Origin: Labilibacter sediminis
Lineage (GTDB): Bacteria; Bacteroidota; Bacteroidia; Bacteroidales; Marinilabiliaceae
Direction: 5' to 3'
Assembly (NCBI RefSeq): GCF_005877885.1
Contig: NZ_VCHY01000022.1
Coordinates: 1 to 64,000 of the forward strand
Length of the DNA stretch: 64,000 nucleotides
Position 1 is the first letter of the stretch. Every line of letters starts with the position of its first letter. The position numbers and the translations under genes are program-made. The notes beneath the pieces are model-generated. The model saw only the letters and a program-made list of their open reading frames with translations. It was not told the origin of the DNA and ran no database searches. This document shows, one piece after another, positions 1 through 8,480 of the stretch.

Positions 1-548
1 TCAACCACATAGATAGGTGCACTGTTGTTGACCGTACCAATACCGCGGATTCGAACTACCGCTGCCGAACCTGGTTGGCCACTGTTGGCATTTACGGTTA
101 CCCCGGCAACCTTTCCTTGCAGAGCCTGATCTAAACCGGCTGCAGGTGTTTTCTGTAAATCTTCTGATTTAACAGATGCAACAGCCCCGGTCAAATCACT
201 CTTTTTCATAGTACCATAACCTATGGATACAATCTCGTCTAAAATATAATTATCGGGTTCAAGAACCACATTAATGGTTGTTCTCTCATATGTAAGTTGT
301 TTTTCAAAGATTTTAAACCCAATCATTGAAACCTGGATAACACTTTTAGGCGGCACCTCAAGTTTAAAGTTTCCATCTATATCGGTAATGGTTCCTATGG
401 TAGTTCCTTTCACTACGATATTTGCTCCAATTATTGGTAATTCGTCCTCTTCTCCGATCACCCGACCGGATACCTGCCAGGCGTCTTGCGCTGATAAAAG
501 CTGTATGCTTAATGCATAAAGTAGAAGTAAGCTAAATAGTTTTTTCAT
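1..548 (-). CDS. SusC-like TonB-dependent receptor, N-terminal part (cut by window edge)
   Basis: This is the first 182 codons of an outer-membrane SusC-type oligosaccharide importer; the rest lies beyond the left edge. A signal peptide (MKKLFSLLLLYALSIQLLSA, cleaved before QD) is followed by a carboxypeptidase-D-like regulatory domain (about residues 25-105, with GTTIGTITDIDGNF) and the start of the TonB plug (LDQALQGKVAGVTV, then IRIRGIGT-like VRIRGIGTVNN). The start is the ATG directly before the signal peptide. A SusD gene should lie downstream, outside the window. It is a second SusC, separate from the one in the main PUL, and 1.6 kb of repeat-rich spacer separates it from the next gene upstream. 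Family assignment is secure; substrate is unknown. Confidence 0.93.
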   Translation of the reverse strand, partial: MKKLFSLLLLYALSIQLLSAQDAWQVSGRVIGEEDELPIIGANIVVKGTTIGTITDIDGNFKLEVPPKSVIQVSMIGFKIFEKQLTYERTTINVVLEPDNYILDEIVSIGYGTMKKSDLTGAVASVKSEDLQKTPAAGLDQALQGKVAGVTVNANSGQPGSAAVVRIRGIGTVNNSAPIYVV

Positions 549-1250
549 TTAATCGTTGTTTTAATCACTCAGAAAAAAGTAATCTCTTTCCGTTCTATAT
601 AATTGTTTAATATTTACCTGTCGATGTACATTAAAGACAGTATCCTTAATAACTTTGATGAAAGTTTGGCTGCTATTAGTAATGTTACATCCACTTTAAA
701 GGGCAAATGTTAACATCTGTAATAATGTGTTGACAAAATAAAAGCACCCGGATCACTACACCAATTTTTACACTACACTTTAAACCACACGCCACCTCAC
801 TACAACTACGTTTTACAAAAATAAAACCTCCACTATTCACTATATATCAACAACTTACACATCATACACCATACACATCCATTACCCAAACCTTTTGACT
901 TAATCTTCGGATCAAACGAGGATTTTATAACTTTAATTCACCTTTATTTACATTCACTATTAGGGGTGTCTGACTGAAAAACTGTATGCAACTCCTCCGG
1001 AGTTGTTTAGCTTGGCTGTAGTTTATTTTTACGTTGTTATCTGGGGATATATTTATATTTCGTCGCATATAAACAGCGCATTTTCGATCAACTTTATCTA
1101 TGCGACGATTAAATTTTGCATAACGTACCCAGGGTTGAAATCCTTTAGTGTTCGAAAAGCAATTTTATAGTTAGCTCCGTGTTTTAATCCTAAGCTGTTC
1201 GGTAAGACAAACTGTTGTTTTTCTATAATTTTGCAAGCTGTAAATCAACT

Positions 1251-1697
1251 CTCCTCCTTAACAAGGAGGAGTAAGGTGAGGTACGAATCGGGAGGTGGTT
1301 TTAACCCGGATTATGCAATAGAGGTTTGTTATGAGCATTGAAAGTGCCATAAAACAAGAACTTGTTGAAACGAAACGTAGCACCGCTACGGTGAGTTGAA
1401 TCAAGTTAGTGAAACGCCTTGTTTTGAAGCAATTTCAATGCGTAATAGAATTTCTATTGCATATTGCGGGTTTAAATGCTTCAGCTCCAATTTTCATAAA
1501 ATCCCCTGATTTCTTCAATTATTACACATGGATGCTCTAAGACCATAAAGTTCTCATAACGTAAAGTTGTGAGAACATAAGTTTAAGGAGCTGATCTCTA
1601 GGTATATCACTCTCTTTAATTATTATACCATCTTAAAAAAAGTCCAAAACCACCTCCCCTCTCCTTTGTCGAGGTACTCCTCCTTAATAAGGAGGAG
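1251..1697. repeat. Foldback with GGAGGAG arms enclosing a 166-bp element
   Basis: The arm starting CTCCTCCTTAACAAGGAGGAG (1251-1271) and running to GGGAGGTGGTTTT is repeated inverted at about 1648-1697 (CCAAAACCACCTCCCC ... CTCCTCCTTAATAAGGAGGA). Each arm end is itself a small palindrome. The 166-bp foldback element at 1305-1470 sits directly inside the left arm, as if one element inserted into another. Confidence 0.7.
1300..1475. mobile_element. 166-bp foldback element, copy 1 (MITE-like)
   Basis: The element runs from CCCGGATTATGCAATAGA (1305) to TCTATTGCATATTGCGGG (1470) and is flanked on both sides by TTTAA (1300-1304 and 1471-1475). Its two halves pair along most of their length, with a central hairpin CACCG-CTA-CGGTG. 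Three further copies lie at 9324-9498, 47961-48136 and 50227-50401, each with the same 5-bp flank. There is no ORF inside, so any movement would need a transposase supplied elsewhere. Confidence 0.82.
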
Positions 1698-1785
1698 AGC
1701 TCATTCCCTTGATGTACAATAATTCAAAATCAATAACCTATTTTCAAATACTTAAGGGTTGAACAAGCAGTATGAAAATGTATTT

Positions 1786-1924
1786 TAACTAGCACGGGCA
1801 TTTATGCCCGTGAAATAAGCACGAAGATCAACTGGGCTTTAGCCCTTAACTAATAACACTTTGGGCTAAAGCCCAGATTTTCGCGACAACTAAATTCTAC
1901 GGCATAAATGCCGTAGCTAGTTAG
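1786..1924. repeat. REP-like foldback (GGGCTTTAGCCC / GGCATTTATGCC)
   Basis: The outer arms TAACTAGCACGGGCATTTATG and its inverted partner ending GCCGTAGCTAGTTA enclose a second inverted pair, TGGGCTTTAGCCC and GGGCTAAAGCCCA. Each arm is also palindromic, so the element can fold as one long stem or as several small hairpins. This layout resembles REP/BIME units moved by Y1 (RAYT) transposases, but no such gene is in the window. Confidence 0.7.
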
Positions 1925-2020
1925 TTTTACACAGTCTATGAAACCCTAGTCTATTGAAGTTAAGACCTTTAACTTAGTGAATTATCAATTCAGCATGTAT
2001 TTTTCTATACATATGAATAC

Positions 2021-2062
2021 AAAAAAAGGATTGCCTCGTTTGTTATGAGACAATCCCTTTAT
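2021..2062 (-). terminator. Intrinsic terminator of the T9SS-secreted protein gene
   Basis: On the minus strand the stem AAAGGATTG/GAGACAATCCCTTT pairs around an ATAACAAAC loop and ends in a run of seven T. It lies just after the stop of the gene ending at 2119. Confidence 0.8.
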
Positions 2063-2118
2063 CAGATTTAATTCTTTAATCTAATGCCTATAATGACATT
2101 TAAACTATGAAACGAAAA

Positions 2119-3360
2119 CTATTTTTTAACAATTTTGATTGTAGTTCCGTTAACTTTTACAAAGTATACTCCCTGAGCTAAATCAGCAACAGAAACAGCA
2201 GCTCCCTGCACAGGAACAGCTTTAACCAAACTACCTGAAACACTATAAATTTCAACCAAGTCACCTTCTTCAGCACCTTGTACATTTACAACATCAGAAG
2301 CCGGGTTTGGATACAACTTTATAGCGCTAACCTCCATGTCAGAAACAGAAGTCGAAACATCTTTCCAGAAATATAGGTTATCAAAATATACTAATCCGTC
2401 ACCTGTCACTTTAAACTGAAATACATTTGTTAAATCAACAACTGACTCATAAGTTGAAAGTGGAATATCAACACTCACCCAGGTATCTAATGAAACAGGT
2501 AAGGTATAATTGGTTTCTGCTCCCGGACTAATTAAATAAAAATCCAATGCAGTAGAATTTGAAGTCCAAAAATCAACATGAAGAAAATCGTATCCAGAAA
2601 CATCCTGGTTTGCATATTCCGTACCCTGATAGTTAAGACCTTTGTATTTTAATATAGAATTACCACCAACATCAATCGTTGAAACCTGGGTATTCTGGTT
2701 CCAAGCAGGATTAAAGTTTGTTCCTTCAAGATCTGTATATGTATTACTAAAGACAGATATTACATTTTCTTGTAAATGAGTAGGGGCACTTGCTCCAGCT
2801 TCAGGAGCCGGGTCTGCCTGAATAGGGCCTCCATTGACTGCTCCTGCAATATCATCAACATAGTAAGTAGATGTACCAGTATCTCCAAAATTTGTAAATA
2901 CAGAAACCTGAGCATACTGTCCATAAACAACAGGCTGCTCATGATTTGGCCACCCATTGGCAGCTCCTGTAAAATCAAGACTTATTGTATGCCATCCACT
3001 TGTCCCATCGGTTGTAAATTGCATTTCTATTGGAAAACCTCCATCTTTCTCATTCCCGATTTGAAATAATCCAGTCATAGCAACAGCTTCTGAGGTATAG
3101 AAGTCAAAAGTAAATGTCTTGTTAGCTGTTGTCATATCTATATATGTATCCAAGGCTAAATCAATTCTACTATTCCATTCATCTGTACCACCGATAATTT
3201 GCCCAACAGCATCACCACCATCAGAAATTACACTAAATACAGATCCTCCATTACCAACAAAATTATTGTCTAACGCATCATCAAAGTCGATTGGTAAACT
3301 TTGTGAAAACATGCTTATAGATAAGCTTAAAATAAAACACAGTGTAAATAATTTTTTCAT
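2119..3360 (-). CDS. T9SS-secreted beta-sandwich protein (putative glycan-binding)
   Basis: A 413-residue secreted protein of unknown exact role. A signal peptide (MKKLFTLCFILSLSISMFSQ) is followed by two beta-rich modules at about residues 22-175 and 200-335. Both look like carbohydrate-binding sandwiches; the second contains the VISVFSNTYTDLEG stretch and ends with VYFDNLYFWK, a pattern I associate with accessory modules of secreted Bacteroidota glycoside hydrolases. The last ~75 residues (LYPNPASDVVNV ... GVYFVKVNGTTIKIVKK) are a type A T9SS sorting domain, so the protein should cross the outer membrane and be anchored or released. No catalytic module is visible. It stands alone with its own terminator, and the gene upstream is 1.2 kb away. 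Its position next to a SusC-like gene suggests a glycan-related role, which is inference. Confidence 0.85.
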   Translation of the reverse strand: MKKLFTLCFILSLSISMFSQSLPIDFDDALDNNFVGNGGSVFSVISDGGDAVGQIIGGTDEWNSRIDLALDTYIDMTTANKTFTFDFYTSEAVAMTGLFQIGNEKDGGFPIEMQFTTDGTSGWHTISLDFTGAANGWPNHEQPVVYGQYAQVSVFTNFGDTGTSTYYVDDIAGAVNGGPIQADPAPEAGASAPTHLQENVISVFSNTYTDLEGTNFNPAWNQNTQVSTIDVGGNSILKYKGLNYQGTEYANQDVSGYDFLHVDFWTSNSTALDFYLISPGAETNYTLPVSLDTWVSVDIPLSTYESVVDLTNVFQFKVTGDGLVYFDNLYFWKDVSTSVSDMEVSAIKLYPNPASDVVNVQGAEEGDLVEIYSVSGSLVKAVPVQGAAVSVADLAQGVYFVKVNGTTIKIVKK

Positions 3361-4423
3361 GTTTTTTTGTTTTAAAAGTGATTAATAAATGATTACTTCT
3401 CTTAAAAAGTGTTAAAACAAAGGTGGTGGTTATTTCATATTTTGCACATTTTTAAACCACACTAACAACTACTTAGCACCTCACTTTCATTACGTTTTTC
3501 ATCACATCAAACCGATTATATTACTGAATGACTGAATGTTAACAACACATCACTTATCTAAGACTAACTTTAGTTAGATGTTGATATTGCATTAGTCTTT
3601 ATTTTTTAATCAATCCTGTCCTAAATAAAATCATACAATTGGCGTTTCACCCAAACCCGACTTCATTTTTTGGCTTGATCCAAAAAACAGAAGCAAAAAA
3701 GATCAAGGCTACACCTGATTCATTCAAAAAACTAACGGTCATTTGACTGAAATCGTTTAAACTCATCCCTTTCGTTCCTCAAGGAATTCAAACAAAAAAC
3801 GATTTTTAACCGTCAAAACAACCTTGTTTTTTGATTAATCAGCTGAGGCCATTGAGAAATAACCTATTTCAGATGACAATAAAAACGTTTAGGATGGTAT
3901 TGATTTTTTATCAGTTATCAAGTTGTAGTATGACAAAACAATCTTGTCGGTAACTTTCGAGAGAATTATGGAGCGTATATCGATAGAACACTTCAGGGCC
4001 TATCATATATTATAAAGAGAAGAGAAATAAACTTTGCATCCATATTAATTATATACAGTTAGTAACATCTTTAATACTGTCCAGTAAAAGCTGGTTGACC
4101 TTATTATACCAATTCTATTTTAAAGTGAGCTTTAAATTATTTTGAATATTTTTAGCTTAGACAAGGCCAAAAATTGAGACATAGCCATAGCTACGGCGAT
4201 ATTTTTCAACAAAGTATAAGCTAAAAAGAACAAAAGAATAAGGCTCATTTTAATGTAGTATTGGTATTATATGCAACTCCGCCGGAGTAGTGTATATTTT
4301 GCAACTGTATTATCTAAAAATCTGTATCCCCGCCGGGGATATTAACTGCAGTTCTAGCAATACCGGAGAAATTGAATATTTATAAAGGCATAGCGGGATA
4401 TATATTAACCTAATTAAAATCAT
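3361..4423. other. Gene-free spacer with two foldbacks
   Basis: There is no supported gene here. It contains a foldback at about 3714-3846 (CTGATTCATTCAAAAAAC against inverted ...TTTTTTGATTAATCAG), the foldback at 4104-4270 and two short palindromes with CTCCGCCGGAG and CCCCGCCGGGG at 4275-4345. Those resemble the CTCCTCCGGAG motif near 990. Confidence 0.5.
4104..4270. repeat. 167-bp foldback with ATACCAAT ends
   Basis: The left arm TATACCAATTCTATTTTAAA pairs with the right arm ending ATGTAGTATTGGTATTAT. Further in, TTTTTAGCTTA pairs with TAAGCTAAAAA. The centre holds the hairpin GCCATAGCTACGGC. It contains no ORF. The structure is that of a small non-autonomous transposable element or a large REP unit. 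Confidence 0.65.
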
Positions 4424-4452
4424 AAAAAAAGCCCCAATTTATATTGGAGCTT
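4424..4452 (-). terminator. Intrinsic terminator of the lipoprotein glycosidase gene
   Basis: On the minus strand AGCTCCAAT-ATAA-ATTGGGGCT is followed by seven T, about 90 bp beyond the stop codon at 4541. Confidence 0.8.
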
Positions 4453-4540
4453 TGGGTAAATGACTTATTTGCTTTATGTATTAAGTTTTATATCGATTCA
4501 TACAATACCTGCATATGATAAACGGAATTAATTCCTTTTA

Positions 4541-5536
4541 TCATTTGTACATTTCTTTTACTATATGGTAAGCAGCTTTGGGTCTTCTATTTATATCTAC
4601 AATTCCCCAATATTCTTCATTAGCAGTTCCGTCATACGGCACTCCCCCACTCCCAGGAGCAAATCCACCTGCATCTAATGTATTCAAACCACCTGCTTTC
4701 CACCATTCATCCACAAATGCAAACAGCGTCACTCCTGAACAAATATCCTTATGTTTAAACACATCATTTAGTATATGTAATGATGCATCGGCTTGCGCTT
4801 TTTCATTTGGCCCCTGCTGATACCCGTTTTTTGTTATGTTCATATAACTATCAGCCCCGGCTTCCGACAGATACATCGGTTTGTCACTAATAGCCTTCCA
4901 TTCCTTGAATATGTCTTCAGGATCATCCCACCTATATACATTCATGCCCCATATATCCAAATCCTTACAATAAGCCAATGCTAATGAATCAGGCAATTCG
5001 CCATGAGCTGTAGCAACAGGATGATAAGGATCATTTTCATGAACCAGCTTAGCCGCATTATTTAGGGCCTTATACCAATTGGTTATATCATTTTCAAACC
5101 ATTCAGGGTGATAATTATATTCGTTGCCAAGTTCCCAAAACAAAATGGCATCGTGATTTTTATACTTATTTATGTAGTCGATAAACGTAGCGGAAAGAAT
5201 ATCGTAATTTCCATCCTGATTATAACCAAAACTGATGATTACTTTTATACCCGCAGAATTTATTTTATCTAACACGGAAACATCATCAATTGGCACGTAA
5301 ACCCTAATGGTATTGATGCCTGCCTGTTTCATTAGGTTCAGGTCTTCATCTATGTTTTCGAAACTACGTTTATCCGTTCCCAAAGGAACCGGATTATAGC
5401 ATATACCTTTTATAAAATATGCTTCGTCATTTACTTTAATCCGAGAATTCTTAACACTTACAACGTTATTTTTAGTTTTAAACGAACACGAAAAAAAACA
5501 AAGCACTACACAAATTAGAATTGAATACTTAATCAT
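4541..5536 (-). CDS. Lipoprotein TIM-barrel glycoside hydrolase (GH2/GH5-like)
   Basis: A 331-residue exported glycosidase with a retaining TIM-barrel fold. I start at the ATG at 5536 because it gives a lipoprotein signal (MIKYSILICVVLCFFSC); a longer frame reaching 5650 would bury this signal. The mature part opens with RIKVNDEAYFIKGICYNPVP, the usual entry strand of GH2-type catalytic domains. The likely acid/base is Glu139 in WELGNEYNY and the likely nucleophile Glu225 in YLSEAGAD. The N-terminal jelly-roll and Ig domains of full GH2 enzymes are absent, so it is a bare catalytic domain. Substrate cannot be read from the sequence. The gene is monocistronic, with a terminator at 4424-4452. 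A truncated AraC-type regulator tail lies 250 bp upstream on the opposite strand. Confidence 0.82.
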   Translation of the reverse strand: MIKYSILICVVLCFFSCSFKTKNNVVSVKNSRIKVNDEAYFIKGICYNPVPLGTDKRSFENIDEDLNLMKQAGINTIRVYVPIDDVSVLDKINSAGIKVIISFGYNQDGNYDILSATFIDYINKYKNHDAILFWELGNEYNYHPEWFENDITNWYKALNNAAKLVHENDPYHPVATAHGELPDSLALAYCKDLDIWGMNVYRWDDPEDIFKEWKAISDKPMYLSEAGADSYMNITKNGYQQGPNEKAQADASLHILNDVFKHKDICSGVTLFAFVDEWWKAGGLNTLDAGGFAPGSGGVPYDGTANEEYWGIVDINRRPKAAYHIVKEMYK

Positions 5537-5782
5537 ATTAAAAGATTCTTTATTGAATTTAAGTTTGGGTTTCGTTAGCATTTCAAAACTACAACATCCA
5601 AATGAATAAAGGTAAAAGGATGACATCATCAACAATACTTTCATCCTCACTTTTACTACGTTTTAATGAAAACGCAAGGTCAACCTCCTACACATTAAAC
5701 CTTGATTAAGAGTTAAATAAATACAAAAACCAGAGCTTTTATTGTTTCTCTATCTGCATTTGACCAGCTCCTGTCGTAACCT

Positions 5783-5849
5783 AACTTTTATTTTAAATAA
5801 ATGCTTTACCAAACAATTTGGTGCACCTCCGTCAAAATACAAATCTTAA
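5783..5849 (+). pseudogene. C-terminal remnant of an AraC-type regulator
   Basis: Reading on the plus strand, the last codons before TAA at 5847-5849 give KCFTKQFGAPPSKYKS. This matches the C-terminus of the hybrid regulator ending at 44349 (KCFTKQFGVTPSKYKKK) also at nucleotide level. Upstream the frame breaks down within about 20 bases. It is the scar of a deleted regulator gene, perhaps one that once served the neighbouring glycosidase or SusC genes. Confidence 0.7.
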
Positions 5850-5908
5850 AAGTGTAAACTATGTCACTTTAACTTTGTAAAGCATGTTCCTTTGCCGTAC
5901 CCTAATAG

Positions 5909-6109
5909 GCTATAACGTACGACCGCATGAAGTGTAAGGGAATTTTGACCTTACTAACCTTTCAAAATATGGTGAGCCAAAGCGTTGTATTTGTTTTTAT
6001 CTTTTCTTTTTCTAAGCTAAATCGGCGATTTGGCGGTGGTTGCCGAAGCTAAGGACTTGAAAAAATACTGCGAATCCCGAAATGCGCTATGGCAGCGTGT
6101 TAGTGGCTG
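5909..6109. other. attC-like spacer after the HExxH lipoprotein gene
   Basis: Read on the minus strand, this starts with CAGCCACTAACACGCTGCC, overlapping the 3' end of the gene, and ends in CGTACGTTATAGCC. The CTAAC and GTTAT boxes face each other as in integron attC sites, and CCACTAAC repeats (inverted) the GTTAGTGG at the next site (6989-7068). Part of it (5949-6003) recurs at 47585-47640. No integrase is present in the window. Confidence 0.45.
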
Positions 6110-6977
6110 TATTTTCTATATAATTTGATTCCCATATTTCAACAATATCTTCTGGGATATTCAAATATTCATTTTCTGTTGAATTATAAGTTCGTAATAG
6201 ATATTTTGGATTACAAATAACCTCAAACAACACTTCTGCTCCTTGATTGTCCATAATTGTATTATAGAAATGATAACCTAAATAATAGTCCACTGTTGGT
6301 CTGTGAGGTGAAAACGATTCTGATTTTGGCAGATATTCTTTCAATTTGTTTCGTGACCACTCACTCCACATATAGTTTTGAATTCCCGAGTATTCTTGTT
6401 TGGGATTATCTGATTCTGATATTTTTCTTTGATTTGCAATCCAAAATTTAATAAGATCTTTTAATAGTTCTTCGTTGTTGTACAAATCCTGGATTGGTTC
6501 AGGATAGTCTGAAAAGTTTATTTGTTGAGCAATACCTTCTGTAATTATTCGATATTGCCACCAAGATTGAACTAATTGATTATTGTCTTTTGGACTATTT
6601 CGAACAGATTTTACTAACCATTTCATATACAGAATATGATGTATTTCATGAGCAATCAGGTTTTTAATTCGTTCATTGGTGATAGTATCTAAATCTGATA
6701 AGTCAATTACTATTGAGTCTCTATTTGCATAGCTCCCTCGGCTTGAAGAATCAATAAAGTCGAGATGTATTGTGTCATTTAAACTTACATCTTCAGGCAA
6801 ATAATTGACTAATGTTTGTTGAACATCTCCTATGATTTCGTCGATGGTTAATGATTCAAGCTTGTTTTGTAACACACTCAAGTTGGTCACTTGAATTTGT
6901 ATTAAATCTTTGTTATGATCGGCACAACCAACCAAAACAAATAAAATCAAAGTAATATATTTTAAATAGTTCTTCAT
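6087..6977 (-). CDS. Lipoprotein with HExxH zinc-metallopeptidase motif
   Basis: A 296-residue predicted lipoprotein (signal MKNYLKYITLILFVLVGC, lipobox LVGC). HEIHH at residues 110-114 is a zinc-binding HExxH motif and Glu147 in TEGIAQQI is a plausible third ligand, an arrangement seen in gluzincin-like DUF2268/DUF5700 putative proteases. The region between them is helical and rich in polar residues. No partner gene is evident. It lies between two attC-like palindromes and 27 bp downstream of the DUF2971 gene, like a mobile gene cassette. Protease activity is inferred from the motif; the natural substrate is unknown. Confidence 0.75.
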   Translation of the reverse strand: MKNYLKYITLILFVLVGCADHNKDLIQIQVTNLSVLQNKLESLTIDEIIGDVQQTLVNYLPEDVSLNDTIHLDFIDSSSRGSYANRDSIVIDLSDLDTITNERIKNLIAHEIHHILYMKWLVKSVRNSPKDNNQLVQSWWQYRIITEGIAQQINFSDYPEPIQDLYNNEELLKDLIKFWIANQRKISESDNPKQEYSGIQNYMWSEWSRNKLKEYLPKSESFSPHRPTVDYYLGYHFYNTIMDNQGAEVLFEVICNPKYLLRTYNSTENEYLNIPEDIVEIWESNYIENTATNTLP

Positions 6978-6988
6978 CTTTTCATATA

Positions 6989-7068
6989 GCCACTAACGTG
7001 AAGGCTATGAAGCGTAGGCTTGTGTTGCGCCTGCGGCAAGCCTATGCTTTATTAGCCATTGTTGTAGG
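6989..7068. other. attC-like palindrome between two orphan genes
   Basis: On the minus strand CCTACAAC ... GTTAGTGG frame an imperfect hairpin: GGCTAATAAAGCATAGGCTT pairs with AAGCCTACGCTTCATAGCC around a GCGCAACAC centre. It overlaps the last codons of the DUF2971 gene. A related palindrome with the same GTGTTGCNCCTNCGG centre lies at 48268-48352, also next to an orphan gene. This is the layout expected of integron-type cassette sites, although the boxes do not fully match the canonical consensus. Confidence 0.5.
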
Positions 7069-8381
7069 TTGTTATTAATTTCATTGAATAATCCATTGAC
7101 TGAATAATATTCTAATTTTCCAGAATTTGTAATAATGATATATTCACCATGTTCATCATCCACATCCATATATCTTTTGCCGTTTTTAACTTCAGTGACA
7201 ACTTGTTCCTTTTTATTAGAACTTTTATCAGAATACAATACTTCCTTATATACTTTAGAATTTTCTTCTAGGAAGATTATTAACGAAGGTATATTTGATT
7301 CATCAATCCATGCTCCAATTTTTGTTCTATTATCTGATTTCAAAATATTAGTGAATTCCGCTTGTACTTCTTTTGTTAATCCTAAAACTTGAACTTCCAT
7401 ATTAGTTCCTTCAAAATGCGAAATTCCCCATGCATAATTTCTTTTAGTATCATTTTTAAGGTAATAGAAAGCGTACAACCTTTCTGTCTGTCTAAATAGC
7501 TTTAATTTTAGTTCTTTTCCCAAGTGCTTTAACTCATTAAACGAAATTTTATCATCTAATTCAACAGTAACCGTCCCTTTGTTTAAATGCTTTTCATATT
7601 TTCGTTCTAGAATTAAATAGTCAACAGGTGTGTTCTTTCCAATTGGTTCGGTAAGATATTTTCGACTGTTTAAAAATTTATCTACTACTTCTACGCGATG
7701 AAATTTGTAAGATTTTTCGTCTAATACTATCTCATAATATTTTATTCCACGGCCTCGAAGCCTGCTCATTATATGTATTCTATCATCATCGGACATTCGT
7801 ACTCCAAAATAAATCCCAGTCACAGCTTGATAGTCATAATCATGTAAGCCAAATTTATCTGTGGTTATACGAATCTCGTTTTCATATAACCACCCCTTTG
7901 ATTTAACTCCGGCTAACTTTTCTATTAGTTCATTTTGACCTATTCCAATTAAATCCTGAATTTCAATTTGAGGTGGCTTTTTCGAATATTTTATATCAAA
8001 TGAACTAAAGTCTTTATTCTTATGATCATTCATTAAAGTAATAAAGTCATACTCAATGCAAAATCCTCTATGGTTGTTTGCATAGTGTGCCCAAAACAAT
8101 TCATGATTATATGACTTAGATAACGAATAAATCCCAAAATCCTTTTTAAGTTCTATTAATTCCTGTGCTGCATCAATAAAACTACTCCTAGATTCTTCGG
8201 GGATTCTCTTAAATAACTTATTGAATATATTCAATTGCAAGTTTAGGTTATCTGAGAGAACTAATGTTTCACATGGGTCATTTAAGTCTTTTGCATTAGG
8301 TGCAAAAAATACATTCTGATATATTGAATTTAAATCACGACTTAAAAAGTCTCCGCCAGCTCTATATTTGTATACTTTCAT
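7005..8381 (-). CDS. DUF2971 protein with unknown C-terminal domain
   Basis: A 458-residue cytoplasmic protein (no signal peptide). Residues 1-235 match the DUF2971 pattern: YKYRAGGDFLSRDL near the start, NDPCETL, IYSLSKSYNHELFWAHYANNHRGFCIEYD, then GWLYENEIRI. DUF2971 proteins are scattered accessory genes of unknown function, sometimes close to defence genes. The C-terminal half (about 250-458) is not a domain I recognise; it is beta-rich and includes WGISHFEG and GEYIIITNSGKLEYYSVNG. The last residues (AAGATQAYAS) are encoded inside an attC-like palindrome, so the original C-terminus may have been different. A second palindrome lies just upstream. Confidence 0.75.
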   Translation of the reverse strand: MKVYKYRAGGDFLSRDLNSIYQNVFFAPNAKDLNDPCETLVLSDNLNLQLNIFNKLFKRIPEESRSSFIDAAQELIELKKDFGIYSLSKSYNHELFWAHYANNHRGFCIEYDFITLMNDHKNKDFSSFDIKYSKKPPQIEIQDLIGIGQNELIEKLAGVKSKGWLYENEIRITTDKFGLHDYDYQAVTGIYFGVRMSDDDRIHIMSRLRGRGIKYYEIVLDEKSYKFHRVEVVDKFLNSRKYLTEPIGKNTPVDYLILERKYEKHLNKGTVTVELDDKISFNELKHLGKELKLKLFRQTERLYAFYYLKNDTKRNYAWGISHFEGTNMEVQVLGLTKEVQAEFTNILKSDNRTKIGAWIDESNIPSLIIFLEENSKVYKEVLYSDKSSNKKEQVVTEVKNGKRYMDVDDEHGEYIIITNSGKLEYYSVNGLFNEINNNLQQWLIKHRLAAGATQAYAS

Positions 8382-8404
8382 TAATTAGCGTATTGCTTTT
8401 TTAA

Positions 8405-8480
8405 TAACCTACAACATTACCCCATGCGTATTGTGTTTATCGTTATTATATCTTTATTTTTATTGTACAATACATGCCCA
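8405..8480. other. attC-like palindrome upstream of the DUF2971 gene
   Basis: CCTACAAC at about 8408 is followed by CATGCGTATTGT and the inverted ACAATACATGC. With the palindrome at 6989-7068 it brackets the DUF2971 gene as a cassette-like unit. Confidence 0.35.

Larger units (their letters stand above)
549..2020. other. Gene-free spacer rich in foldback repeats
   Basis: I see no credible gene in this stretch. It holds an imperfect palindrome around 985-1010 (CTCCTCCGGAG type), a nested pair of foldbacks (1251-1697 with a 166-bp element inside) and a REP-like foldback at 1786-1924. The promoter of the SusC-like gene should lie in 549-750, but I cannot point to a clear -33/-7 pair. Confidence 0.6.
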
